The position numbers and the translations under genes were made by a program. Shown piece by piece: positions 1 to 5,539 of a DNA stretch of 5,539 nucleotides. The stretch comes from Opitutaceae bacterium (GTDB lineage Bacteria > Verrucomicrobiota > Verrucomicrobiia > Opitutales > Opitutaceae), in the NCBI GenBank assembly GCA_016763045.1, contig JAESUN010000123.1:1-5539 (forward strand). The letters are read 5' to 3'. The notes under the pieces were generated by a model. The model was not told the origin of the DNA. It did no database searches and saw only the letters and a program-made list of their open reading frames with translations. How positions within the stretch are numbered: the first letter of the stretch is position 1; every line of letters begins with the position of its first letter.

Positions 1-10
1 CATCTTTCAT
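1..10 (-). CDS. Possible start of the next minus-strand gene (partial, runs off the left edge)
   Basis: On the coding strand an ATG occurs at bases 10-8, reading M-K-D, 20 bases after the TGA of the giant gene (31-33). The intervening bases are A/T-rich, contain no terminator-like hairpin and have no Shine-Dalgarno sequence, as expected for translation starts in Bacteroidota. The close spacing would make it co-transcribed with the polyvalent gene. Only three codons are visible, so the product cannot be judged; genes beside such methyltransferase proteins are often helicases or other transfer-element genes, but that is context only. Confidence 0.3.
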
Positions 11-30
11 TAATTGGCTGTTGTAAAAAA

Positions 31-3000
31 TCATGCTGCTATTGCTATTTCAAGTTGTTTAATAATATTATCTAAAGTGTATTCTGTAAAGGGTTTTACT
101 CTGGTCCACAATTCTGAAAAACTATTGACCATATCATATAAATGAGCTGCTTCTTTTTGAGTGGGAGCTACTCCTTTAGGTTCGGATTTTCGACCTCCTA
201 CCAGAATAAGCATCGTTTTTTCGATTGCTCCTTGCTTGTTGTATAATTTGAAACTGTTCATATTAATAACATCATTCACATGGTAGTTGCGATATAACCA
301 ATTGAAAAAAGGACGGTATTTAGCAATGAAACCATCTTCACCGAAATACACATGACCCATAATGATGATGGCTGCTTTTCCCGTATCTTTCATTGTATAT
401 AATCCCAATCCTGACATCAAATGCTCTAATCGAATGTGCTTTTCTAATCCTACATGACTGTTAAAGTATTTTCGGATAATTCGCTCTTTGTCGAATTTAT
501 CATCGTCCCATCTCGCAAATGGTGAATTCGTAACCATCACATCGTATTTCTTTTCCATTTCTTCAAGGAAAGGTTTTGCTGCATTGAGATTGGTGTATTT
601 GTTAAACCCTTGAAATTTTAAGGATACCATTCGGCTATGGTCAATTTCATTAACGTGTGTTTTTCTTGGATCAGCTCCTACTAACAACAACCCGTTTCCT
701 GCACTTGGCTCAAAAATCCATTGAGCTGCTTCCATCTCTGTATATTGAGCTATAATTGCTCCAATAGGGCAAGGGGTAGAATATTGCTTGTAAATTTCTT
801 TGCTGCTATCGGAATAGGCATAAGTGGGTTGTAACTTGTTCCAGAAATAAATCATTTTTTCCAGTCGTTCTTCAAAAGGAATAGATTCTCGATAGATTTG
901 CTTGTACCATAGTAACCAACTAAGTTCTGCTGCTTCCCACATCATCCCCATATTTGGTACATTTAATTCAGTAGCTAACTTTTGAATATATCCTTTGGTG
1001 GGTCTTTCTCCTTTTGCATATTTTTCGTGCATAGTAGCGACTACCCTATCTAGGTAATCGTTTTTAGGAGTTGATTGTTTCGTGTTTTGGGGTTCAGCTT
1101 GTGCTGTTGATTGAGCTTCTAATTCTGAAATGACATCATCTGGATGAACTCCCAATTTCATTAAGAAGCCTTCAAATACGTGTTTAACTTCCGTGAAGTT
1201 TGAGGCTATTAAGTCAGTCAATAAGTCATTAATTGTTGCTGTTGTTGAAATGTAATAGCTTTCCTTTCTTGGCTTCTTCGTGTACAAATCCATTTCAGCA
1301 CCTAAATTACCGTTGAGCCAACTCCAATCTTCACTCGTTACTTTTTCCAACTGTTTTACAAATTCAGCTAATGGAGCATTGATTTGATTGAGAATAATTT
1401 GCAGCCCTAAAAAGGGCGTATAATTCCACCCTTGATAGCCTTTACCCAAAACCATCACATTGACACAACTGAACATCGTAGCATCTCCAGCTTGATTTTC
1501 TCCTTCACAATCTTTCATACTTTGTTTAGGAATATCTTTCTCTGGAGTAAACAAGAATTTGTTTTTTACTGCTTGATTTCTTTCTCTGGCTTCAGGAAGT
1601 AATTTGTCAATGTGAATGTTATTGTAAACATTGGTGAAAATGTCTCTAAAAGACATTTCATCTGCTTTTTTTGTAGTGGTGTATTTCCCCTTTCCTTTTC
1701 CATAATCATAAGGAATAGCATAACCCAATTGAATGGCTTGCTCCATTACTTGTTTGGCTTTGCGAACTACCGAAGTTTGATAAGCTGAAAGTTTATCGAA
1801 ACCGATACTGCCATACTCGATAAATTCTTCTAATGAGAATTTATTGCGGATGTCCTTTGATGTCGATTTATTTGAATTTGATTTAGTCGATTCTTCCTTT
1901 GATTTAGGCTTTTTAGGGGGTGATCTTCTGTATTTTTCGATTTGTAGTTTGCTCTCTAACAAACCATTAATATCCCACGTCAGTTTTCGGTATTTTTCCT
2001 TCTCTTTTGCTTTGGGTTTATTTGTTTTCGGATTAATCGTTTCCAATCGAGCATCTTCTAAAACTCGAAGTTTCTGTTCTATGTGAAAAATAGCTGTAGT
2101 AGTACCAGCTATTGGTCGATAATGTTCTACTACTGCCCACCAATCAACTCCTTTTGATGTCAAAATTCTTGAAAGCGGATAAACACTCGTATAACCTCCG
2201 TGAATATTAACATAGGGATAAGCCAAGTCGGTAGGAAATCCCAGTTCTTCAAATACTTCTTCGCCTCTTGCTTGCCATTCTTTCAGTAATGTTCCTCTCT
2301 TTATTTTAAATCCGTAGTCTGTTGGGTGAGGCATTTGTGAAAGCTCAAATAATTCTATGGCTGTGGCTTCTGATAGTTCACTATCATTTAACAGTAATAA
2401 GTTCGGAGAGGCTTTCTGTATTTTTTTTGTATCCTTAATAAAAAGTGAACCTGAAATAAAAGGTTCTTTAGTGGTTCTTGGAACGATTACATTTGGAATT
2501 TCTTTGCCTTTGGATTCAATATCAACTGCTACTGTTTTGCTTATTTCGGTATCTTTTGATTCAATATTGTCAGATTTCGTTGCTTTTTGTTTTCTATCCT
2601 GATAATCTTTAACCAGTTGATCTATTTGTTGTTTTATCTTGGTGCTTTCCTCAAAATATTTAGGAGAAAAACTGATGCTATTTTTGGGAGAGTATTCTTC
2701 AACTGGAAGAACAATTGTAGCATATACAGTATGTACATCATCTTCTAATTCGTCCGTCCCAAATCGAAGGCTGATTTTTTGCCCTAATGGATGTTCTCCA
2801 TTTAGCATTAAGATACCGCTAAACTCTTTGCTCCATTTAGTGTATTCTATTGTAAAGTCTGTTAATTCAAGGACTTTCGCCAATTCTTTAAAGGCTTCTG
2901 TACCTAATTGTTCAAATTGTTTTTTGAGCTTACCATTTTCAATTTGAGAATCAATTTTTTTATGCTTGTCAAGGAATGTAGAAAATTCTGATAGCTTATT

Positions 3001-5145
3001 GGTTTTGCTCGTCTTTGGATGTTTCTCTAAAGGGGTGAAAAACTCCTGTATAATCTGGTCTGCTATTTCAGGAATTGTTCTTTTAAAATAAGATTCAATC
3101 ATTCGTTCATCAAACAACCCTTCGGAAATGGTATCGGAAAAATTGGCTATCTGTTCTTCATCTTTAAGTGAGTGTCCAAGTTTTTTTGCTCGTTCAATAA
3201 TTTGGTTAATTATATCTTGCTGAAAAGCAATGCTCTCATTTTCAATCAAAGTTTTAATATGGGATACCTCTATGGTCTTATTGCTAATCTTTTCTTTTAG
3301 TACTGCTTTTTGCTCTTTGCTCGCTTTATCTTTTTCTCCTTTTAGAGCTTCCAATACGGTTTTCCATCGTTGGATTTGTTCGGCTGCTGGTTCTTCGTGT
3401 TTTTCGCTAAAGTGCTGATGTGTATCGTCCCATCGTGCTTGCAGGTCAATTACAACATAAGGTTTATCAAAAGCATCCTGAACCGAAAAAAAACCATTAA
3501 ATCCGAGGTCAATTAATTGTTCACGGTAACTTTTTTCATTTTGTTTTTTTGTTTTATTTTCTTCTGTTTTACCAACGTATTTCTCCTTTTTGTAAATAAT
3601 TTGTGATACATCAAAAACAATCCAATCATAGCGTTGTTCTTGTGGCCATTCAATTTCGTTCATATATTGAATGCTATCAATACCTACTGGTCTAAGCACT
3701 TCATTCAAATAACGAATGGTTAGCACTTCATAGTTGATGATAAGTTTTCCCTTATTTAGCCATTTACCAGAACCCAGTACATTAGAAATGCTTGGCTCTT
3801 GATCTCTTTCAACATTATAGTACGGAAGTTCTAAAGTTTTTAATAATTCTTCTGGTCTTTCGGTTATGATTTTTTGCTCAACTCCCCAACGCAATACTTT
3901 TTTTACCAATGTTGATTCGGTAGTTCTTAATGTCTTCTTTACTTTTATTCCAACAATAAAAACACGACAATCCTCATAACTGTCTTTGTAAGGTTCATTC
4001 GCAAATAGTTGTTCGGATAATTCTTTGCTCGGAGTAAAATGATAGCCAAATTGTGAAGGTATATCTCCTGTAATTGAACCTAAGAATTGTTTTTCAAATC
4101 GTTTAAACGGAATACAAGTACCGTGATAAAGTGGACTAACTTCCTGACTTTTTTCTATGATTTCAAAATCTTTTCCGTTGAATTGTTCTAATGAGCTATT
4201 CTTAGGGGTTAGCTTTGTAGTTTCTTCTTCAAGTTCTGGCTCATTATCCTGAATATTGTATTCTGTGCTTAAATATTCTCGGACTGCTTTGAGTGCTTTA
4301 CTGATTAAATCACGTTTCTTTTTTTCATTGTTCAAAATAGAATCAGGACTATTCAAATCAGCAATCATTTGCTTAATCAATTTTTTGGCTGCTCCTTGAA
4401 TCGCTGATGGCCAACTATCGTATGTTGGATCATTTTCTGTGATTGGACTAGAACCTCCACTAACATCACCAAAATCTTTATTGGTGGAAAAAGCAGAACG
4501 ATATAGCTTATCCTCACCAAGCACCGTTTTAATTGTTGCTCTATACTTGGCAGTTGTTGGTATAGGAATCTCTATTTTGACATAACGATCTCCTGCCGTT
4601 TCTTGGGTATATACGCCATGTTCATTGGTGAATCTATCTTTACCTGATTGTGTTGGTAGAATATCAGTAATTACCTTTCCTTCACTTAATAATGCTCTTG
4701 CTTTTTTTTTATAGTTTCTTGCAGAAACATCTACTCCGTTAAAAGCTGCTTCGTATTTATTTTTTCCGTAACGTTTTGCTATTGCCGTTGCAACTGTCTT
4801 AAAGGAATCAAAAACAACATAACTCTCCTGTTCTTTTTTTGCGTTCTTGTTAAAGGAGATCGTTACGTAACTGAATTTATTATGATCTATGTTTGCTTCC
4901 GTTGGTTCAAAAGAGGGTTGTATATGAACGCTTGTAAACGCTTCTCCTTTAAGGAGTGCTTTTTTCAAATCTTCTGCGTAGTTGTTATAAGCAGGGTGCT
5001 GAGTAGCATACCACTTTAAAGGTTCACGAAAACCTTGTTTAAAACCAAACTCCTTTAAGTGATTAGATAGCTCTTTAGAAAGCTCCTCGCTAAAGAGAAG
5101 TTCTACTCCACGTTTTGCATCATTTAAAGCTACTTCGACCTTCAT
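31..5145 (-). CDS. Giant polyvalent protein with ADP-ribosyltransferase-like and N6-adenine DNA methyltransferase domains
   Basis: The 1704-residue product joins, in order, an N-terminal LKWYA-type domain (1-130), a small ParB-tail-like module (200-262), an ADP-ribosyltransferase-like domain (335-520), a helical region (541-735), three unrecognised segments (740-1345) and a C-terminal adenine methyltransferase (1361-1655). I see no signal peptide or membrane segment, so it should be cytoplasmic. Proteins of this build are known from phages and conjugative elements, where they are thought to protect or establish incoming DNA; that role here is inferred. The start is firm: an in-frame TAA lies three codons upstream (5155-5157), and the next methionine is residue 260, after the N-terminal domain. 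There is no Shine-Dalgarno sequence; A/T-rich bases precede ATG, as is usual in Bacteroidota. The reading frame is intact despite several runs of 7-9 A or T. No Walker A motif (GxxxxGKS/T) is present, so no helicase is fused. Linkers at about 301-318, 850-895, 1071-1102 and 1341-1362 are charged or polar and low in complexity. The protein has only five cysteines. Confidence 0.95.
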   Translation of the reverse strand: MKVEVALNDAKRGVELLFSEELSKELSNHLKEFGFKQGFREPLKWYATQHPAYNNYAEDLKKALLKGEAFTSVHIQPSFEPTEANIDHNKFSYVTISFNKNAKKEQESYVVFDSFKTVATAIAKRYGKNKYEAAFNGVDVSARNYKKKARALLSEGKVITDILPTQSGKDRFTNEHGVYTQETAGDRYVKIEIPIPTTAKYRATIKTVLGEDKLYRSAFSTNKDFGDVSGGSSPITENDPTYDSWPSAIQGAAKKLIKQMIADLNSPDSILNNEKKKRDLISKALKAVREYLSTEYNIQDNEPELEEETTKLTPKNSSLEQFNGKDFEIIEKSQEVSPLYHGTCIPFKRFEKQFLGSITGDIPSQFGYHFTPSKELSEQLFANEPYKDSYEDCRVFIVGIKVKKTLRTTESTLVKKVLRWGVEQKIITERPEELLKTLELPYYNVERDQEPSISNVLGSGKWLNKGKLIINYEVLTIRYLNEVLRPVGIDSIQYMNEIEWPQEQRYDWIVFDVSQIIYKKEKYVGKTEENKTKKQNEKSYREQLIDLGFNGFFSVQDAFDKPYVVIDLQARWDDTHQHFSEKHEEPAAEQIQRWKTVLEALKGEKDKASKEQKAVLKEKISNKTIEVSHIKTLIENESIAFQQDIINQIIERAKKLGHSLKDEEQIANFSDTISEGLFDERMIESYFKRTIPEIADQIIQEFFTPLEKHPKTSKTNKLSEFSTFLDKHKKIDSQIENGKLKKQFEQLGTEAFKELAKVLELTDFTIEYTKWSKEFSGILMLNGEHPLGQKISLRFGTDELEDDVHTVYATIVLPVEEYSPKNSISFSPKYFEESTKIKQQIDQLVKDYQDRKQKATKSDNIESKDTEISKTVAVDIESKGKEIPNVIVPRTTKEPFISGSLFIKDTKKIQKASPNLLLLNDSELSEATAIELFELSQMPHPTDYGFKIKRGTLLKEWQARGEEVFEELGFPTDLAYPYVNIHGGYTSVYPLSRILTSKGVDWWAVVEHYRPIAGTTTAIFHIEQKLRVLEDARLETINPKTNKPKAKEKEKYRKLTWDINGLLESKLQIEKYRRSPPKKPKSKEESTKSNSNKSTSKDIRNKFSLEEFIEYGSIGFDKLSAYQTSVVRKAKQVMEQAIQLGYAIPYDYGKGKGKYTTTKKADEMSFRDIFTNVYNNIHIDKLLPEARERNQAVKNKFLFTPEKDIPKQSMKDCEGENQAGDATMFSCVNVMVLGKGYQGWNYTPFLGLQIILNQINAPLAEFVKQLEKVTSEDWSWLNGNLGAEMDLYTKKPRKESYYISTTATINDLLTDLIASNFTEVKHVFEGFLMKLGVHPDDVISELEAQSTAQAEPQNTKQSTPKNDYLDRVVATMHEKYAKGERPTKGYIQKLATELNVPNMGMMWEAAELSWLLWYKQIYRESIPFEERLEKMIYFWNKLQPTYAYSDSSKEIYKQYSTPCPIGAIIAQYTEMEAAQWIFEPSAGNGLLLVGADPRKTHVNEIDHSRMVSLKFQGFNKYTNLNAAKPFLEEMEKKYDVMVTNSPFARWDDDKFDKERIIRKYFNSHVGLEKHIRLEHLMSGLGLYTMKDTGKAAIIIMGHVYFGEDGFIAKYRPFFNWLYRNYHVNDVINMNSFKLYNKQGAIEKTMLILVGGRKSEPKGVAPTQKEAAHLYDMVNSFSELWTRVKPFTEYTLDNIIKQLEIAIAA
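181..1065 (-). other. Domain: N6-adenine DNA methyltransferase with its preceding helical module (residues 1361-1655)
   Basis: This is the clearest enzymatic part. The SAM-binding motif I is EPSAGNG (residues 1479-1485, bases 691-711) at the end of a predicted strand (QWIF). The acidic end of strand 2 is in VNEID (E1500). The catalytic motif is TNSPF (1539-1543; NSPF at bases 517-528), after KYDVMV. It matches the N-x-P-[FY] form rather than the textbook NPPY/F. Later strands AAIIIMGHVYF (1591-1601) and TMLILVGG (1644-1651) complete a Rossmann-type fold. Just before the core, residues 1361-1453 give a helical stretch (WEAAELSWLLWYKQ, then LQPTYAYS) leading into YSTPCPIGAI. This helical-plus-QYSTPxP arrangement is typical of methyltransferase modules in polyvalent proteins. 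The expected reaction is transfer of methyl from SAM to adenine N6 in DNA; the recognition site cannot be read from sequence. A purely structural role is possible if the serine in the motif impairs catalysis. Confidence 0.87.
1111..1848 (-). other. Region: unrecognised conserved-looking segment before the methyltransferase (residues 1100-1345)
   Basis: The segment begins with FSLEEFIEYGSIGFDKLS (1103-1120) and a helix to GYAIPYDYGKGKGKYTTT (1141-1158), a flexible lysine/glycine/tyrosine-rich loop that could touch DNA. It continues with MKDCEGENQAGDATMFSCV (1210-1228), containing two of the protein's five cysteines, then YQGWNYTPFLGLQIILNQ (1238-1255) and WSWLNGNLGAEMDLYT (1274-1289). The regular alternation of aromatic, glycine and hydrophobic residues suggests a true fold rather than a linker. 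It ends in a Gln/Thr/Ser-rich linker (about 1341-1362) that separates it from the methyltransferase module. Confidence 0.4.
1936..2928 (-). other. Region: two unrecognised globular segments joined by a repeat-containing linker (residues 740-1070)
   Basis: Residues 740-850 mix helix (FEQLGTEAFKELAKVLEL) with strands (FSGILMLNG, VYATIVLPV), which suggests a small alpha/beta domain. A polar linker at 850-895 holds two related octads, IESKDTEI (861-868) and IESKGKEI (876-883), 15 residues apart. Residues 905-1070 contain a second folded segment with TDYGFKIKRGTLLKEW, GFPTDLAYPYVNIHGGYTSV and VDWWAVVEHYRPIAG, rich in aromatic residues and probably alpha/beta. It then passes into a basic, lysine-rich tail. 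I cannot assign either segment to a known family. Confidence 0.4.
2941..3525 (-). other. Region: long charged helical segment (residues 541-735)
   Basis: After a short strand-rich piece (GFNGFFSVQDAF, KPYVVIDLQARWDD, 548-574) the chain becomes highly charged and lacks glycine and proline over long spans, for example 586-660 (LEALKGEKDKASKEQKAVLKEK, then EVSHIKTLIENE) and 665-702 with FFTP at its end. It is very probably mostly alpha-helical and may form a coiled coil or a rigid spacer between the ADP-ribosyltransferase-like domain and the middle of the protein. I recognise no family here. Confidence 0.4.
3586..4143 (-). other. Domain: ADP-ribosyltransferase-like (ART-PolyVal type), residues 335-520
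   Basis: The segment opens with PLYHGTCIPFKRF (338-350), the usual first strand of PARP/toxin-type ADP-ribosyltransferases, with H341 (bases 4123-4125) as candidate NAD-binding histidine. It continues with FGYHFTPS (366-373), matching the second conserved strand (Y368 or nearby aromatic), followed by a helix. It ends in YMNEIEW then YDWIVFDVSQI (494-516), where E497 or E499 is the candidate catalytic glutamate. The closing FDxSQI signature is characteristic of the ADP-ribosyltransferase class found in polyvalent proteins. Such domains move ADP-ribose from NAD+ to a protein or nucleic acid target; the target here is unknown. The H-aromatic-E assignment was made by eye, and the inner region (400-480) is longer than in minimal members, so a degenerate copy is possible. 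Confidence 0.68.
4360..4548 (-). other. Domain: Gly/Ser-rich module resembling the C-terminal tail of plasmid ParB-like proteins (residues 200-262)
   Basis: The order is: an aromatic strand (KLYRSAFSTN, 213-222), a Gly/Ser turn (GDVSGGSSPIT, 226-236), a hydrophobic-aromatic link (YDSWPSAIQ, 242-250) and a helix AAKKLIKQMIADL (252-264). In plasmid-borne ParB-like and PRTRC-type proteins a comparable short unit (W/Y-rich strand, GG-S-S-x-P, then an alanine-rich helix opened by a 'T/S-x-x-x-A' cap) is seen near the C-terminus. The match is a pattern judged by eye and the segment is short, so this remains a tentative resemblance. Confidence 0.3.
4756..5145 (-). other. Domain: N-terminal small polyvalent-associated domain (residues 1-130)
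   Basis: Residues 10-50 run RGVELLFSEELSKEL, a helix, then EFGFKQGFREPLKWYATQHP. This strand-helix-GF(R/K)-x-WYA layout recurs at the ends of many large plasmid and phage proteins and resembles small domains catalogued as large-polyvalent-protein-associated. It is followed by a strand pair (SVHIQPSF at 72-79, FSYVTISFN at 91-99) and YVVFDSFKTVATAIAKRYG (109-127). No catalytic residues stand out, so a binding or recruitment role is more likely than an enzymatic one. I cannot name the exact Pfam family. Confidence 0.45.
5071..5097. repeat. 8-base perfect inverted repeat near the 5' end of the giant gene
   Basis: CTCTTTAG (5071-5078) and CTAAAGAG (5090-5097) are perfect inverted copies with an 11-base spacer. 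On the mRNA the hairpin falls at about nucleotides 49-75 of the coding sequence, within residues 17-25. It could affect early elongation or be chance in AT-rich DNA. Confidence 0.35.
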
Positions 5146-5539
5146 TATAAACGTTTAGTTTTATCGGTTAAATAAACCCCCCCTATAGGGGGGAGTTTTG
5201 TTTTTTTGTAACGTTCTCTTTAAGGGGGTACTTTATTAGATAAAAAACTCCTTCCTATAAGAGCCTCCTTTTTAAAGGGCAGGGGGGTAAAAGTATGGGG
5301 GCTTTCCTTTAGGAGATAGTACAGACATTCTACACCTGTCGAATGATGTCGATATGGAACTAATTAGAAAAAGGAAAGTAGCTTTAGGTATTAAAGGCGT
5401 TATATCAAATTTGCTATTGTAAAAGAACTGTAAAAGTTTTGTTGAATCATTTTTAAAAGAAAACTGGTCTCTTTAAGGAAGGTGCTAATCAATTATCGGA
5501 AAAATTGAAAGATAATTTATTAGTTTTGAATCAAATCAC
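5146..5539. other. Upstream intergenic region without a convincing gene
   Basis: All frames are broken by stops except short chance-length ones. Apart from the C/G palindrome, it holds G-tracts on the plus strand at 5224-5228, 5277-5279, 5282-5287 and 5297-5301, striking in AT-rich DNA. It has an 11-base direct repeat TCTCTTTAAGG (5215-5225 and 5468-5478), and GTCGA repeated ten bases apart (5338-5342 and 5348-5352) within a degenerate inverted repeat. I found no good match on the minus strand to the Bacteroidota TTTG / TAnnTTTG promoter; the closest is CAAATTTG (5406-5413), one mismatch and without a partner box. The promoter of the giant gene is expected in this region or further right. Confidence 0.5.
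5177..5207. terminator. C/G palindrome with flanking T-runs: candidate terminator or leader hairpin
   Basis: CCCCCCTATAGGGGGG (5178-5193, perfect palindrome, with one extra C at 5177) forms a six-base C/G stem with a four-base TATA loop. On the plus strand it is followed by AG and a T-rich run, TTTTGTTTTTTT (5196-5207), giving a good intrinsic terminator shape. On the minus strand it is followed by TTTATTTAA, a weaker T-tract. It lies 32 bases before the start codon of the polyvalent gene, so leftward transcripts either stop here or carry it in their 5' leader. Read rightward, it would end antisense RNA coming out of the gene. Direction is uncertain, so no strand is given. Confidence 0.6.

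Noticed and set aside
1844..3418. Several plus-strand open frames of 62-102 codons (within 1844-2086, 2357-2602, 2639-2947, 3230-3418)
   Set aside because: They lie wholly antisense to the giant gene. Their Phe/Ser/Leu-rich composition is what the reverse strand of lysine/glutamate-rich coding sequence gives, and none shows a domain.
502..3439. The pentapeptide ARWDD occurs twice in the giant protein (residues 570-574 and 1544-1548)
   Set aside because: The surrounding residues do not match, and a single five-residue repeat in a chain of 1704 residues is plausible by chance.
3559..3576. GKT in YVGKTEEN (residues 524-531) as a possible P-loop
   Set aside because: The preceding residues lack the GxxxxG spacing and no hydrophobic strand precedes it; it sits in a charged linker after the ADP-ribosyltransferase-like domain.
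5264..5273. AAAAAGGAGG on the minus strand, a perfect Shine-Dalgarno-like sequence
   Set aside because: No ATG, GTG or TTG follows at a workable distance with an open frame, and Shine-Dalgarno use is rare in the likely host group.
5354..5422. A 22-codon plus-strand frame beginning MELIRKRKVALG
   Set aside because: It is too short to separate from chance and has no ribosome site, promoter match or neighbour to support it.
5521..5528. TAGTTTTG on the plus strand, matching the Bacteroidota -7 box TAnnTTTG
   Set aside because: No TTTG-type -33 box at the right spacing, and any gene it would drive lies outside the window.

Overview
The window is almost entirely one very long minus-strand gene (1704 codons, 31-5145), followed on the right by a 394-base AT-rich upstream region with no convincing gene. 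The DNA is AT-rich (about one third GC by eye, not computed). Neither the start of this gene nor the putative next start has a Shine-Dalgarno sequence, and A/T-rich bases precede both ATGs. Together with the protein type this points to Bacteroidota, probably a Flavobacteriia-like host, and to a conjugative or integrative element or plasmid rather than core chromosome. The host and element assignments are inferences.

The protein reads as a 'polyvalent' protein: a very large multidomain polypeptide of phages and conjugative elements in which enzymatic domains are strung together with poorly characterised ones. In order it has: an N-terminal small domain with a GF-x-Q-x-x-x-x-x-LKWYA core (residues ~1-130); a small Gly/Ser-rich module resembling one found at the end of some plasmid ParB-like proteins (~200-262); an ADP-ribosyltransferase-like domain (~335-520); a long helical region (~541-735); three stretches I do not recognise (~740-850, ~905-1070, ~1100-1345) separated by charged, low-complexity linkers; and a C-terminal N6-adenine DNA methyltransferase-type domain (~1361-1655) with motif I EPSAGNG and catalytic motif NSPF. 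No helicase motif was found in the chain, although methyltransferase modules of this kind are often fused to or encoded beside a large helicase.

Downstream on the minus strand, another ATG lies 20 bases after the stop codon, at the very left edge of the window, so the gene is probably not the last in its operon. Upstream, the region holds a perfect 16-base C/G palindrome (CCCCCCTATAGGGGGG) 32 bases before the start codon. On the coding strand there are also several C-tracts that could compete for its single G-tract. This could be a terminator or a leader control element.

The working model is that the gene modifies element DNA and host or competitor proteins during transfer or establishment, for example to evade restriction. 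This is inferred from the family; nothing in the window tests it.
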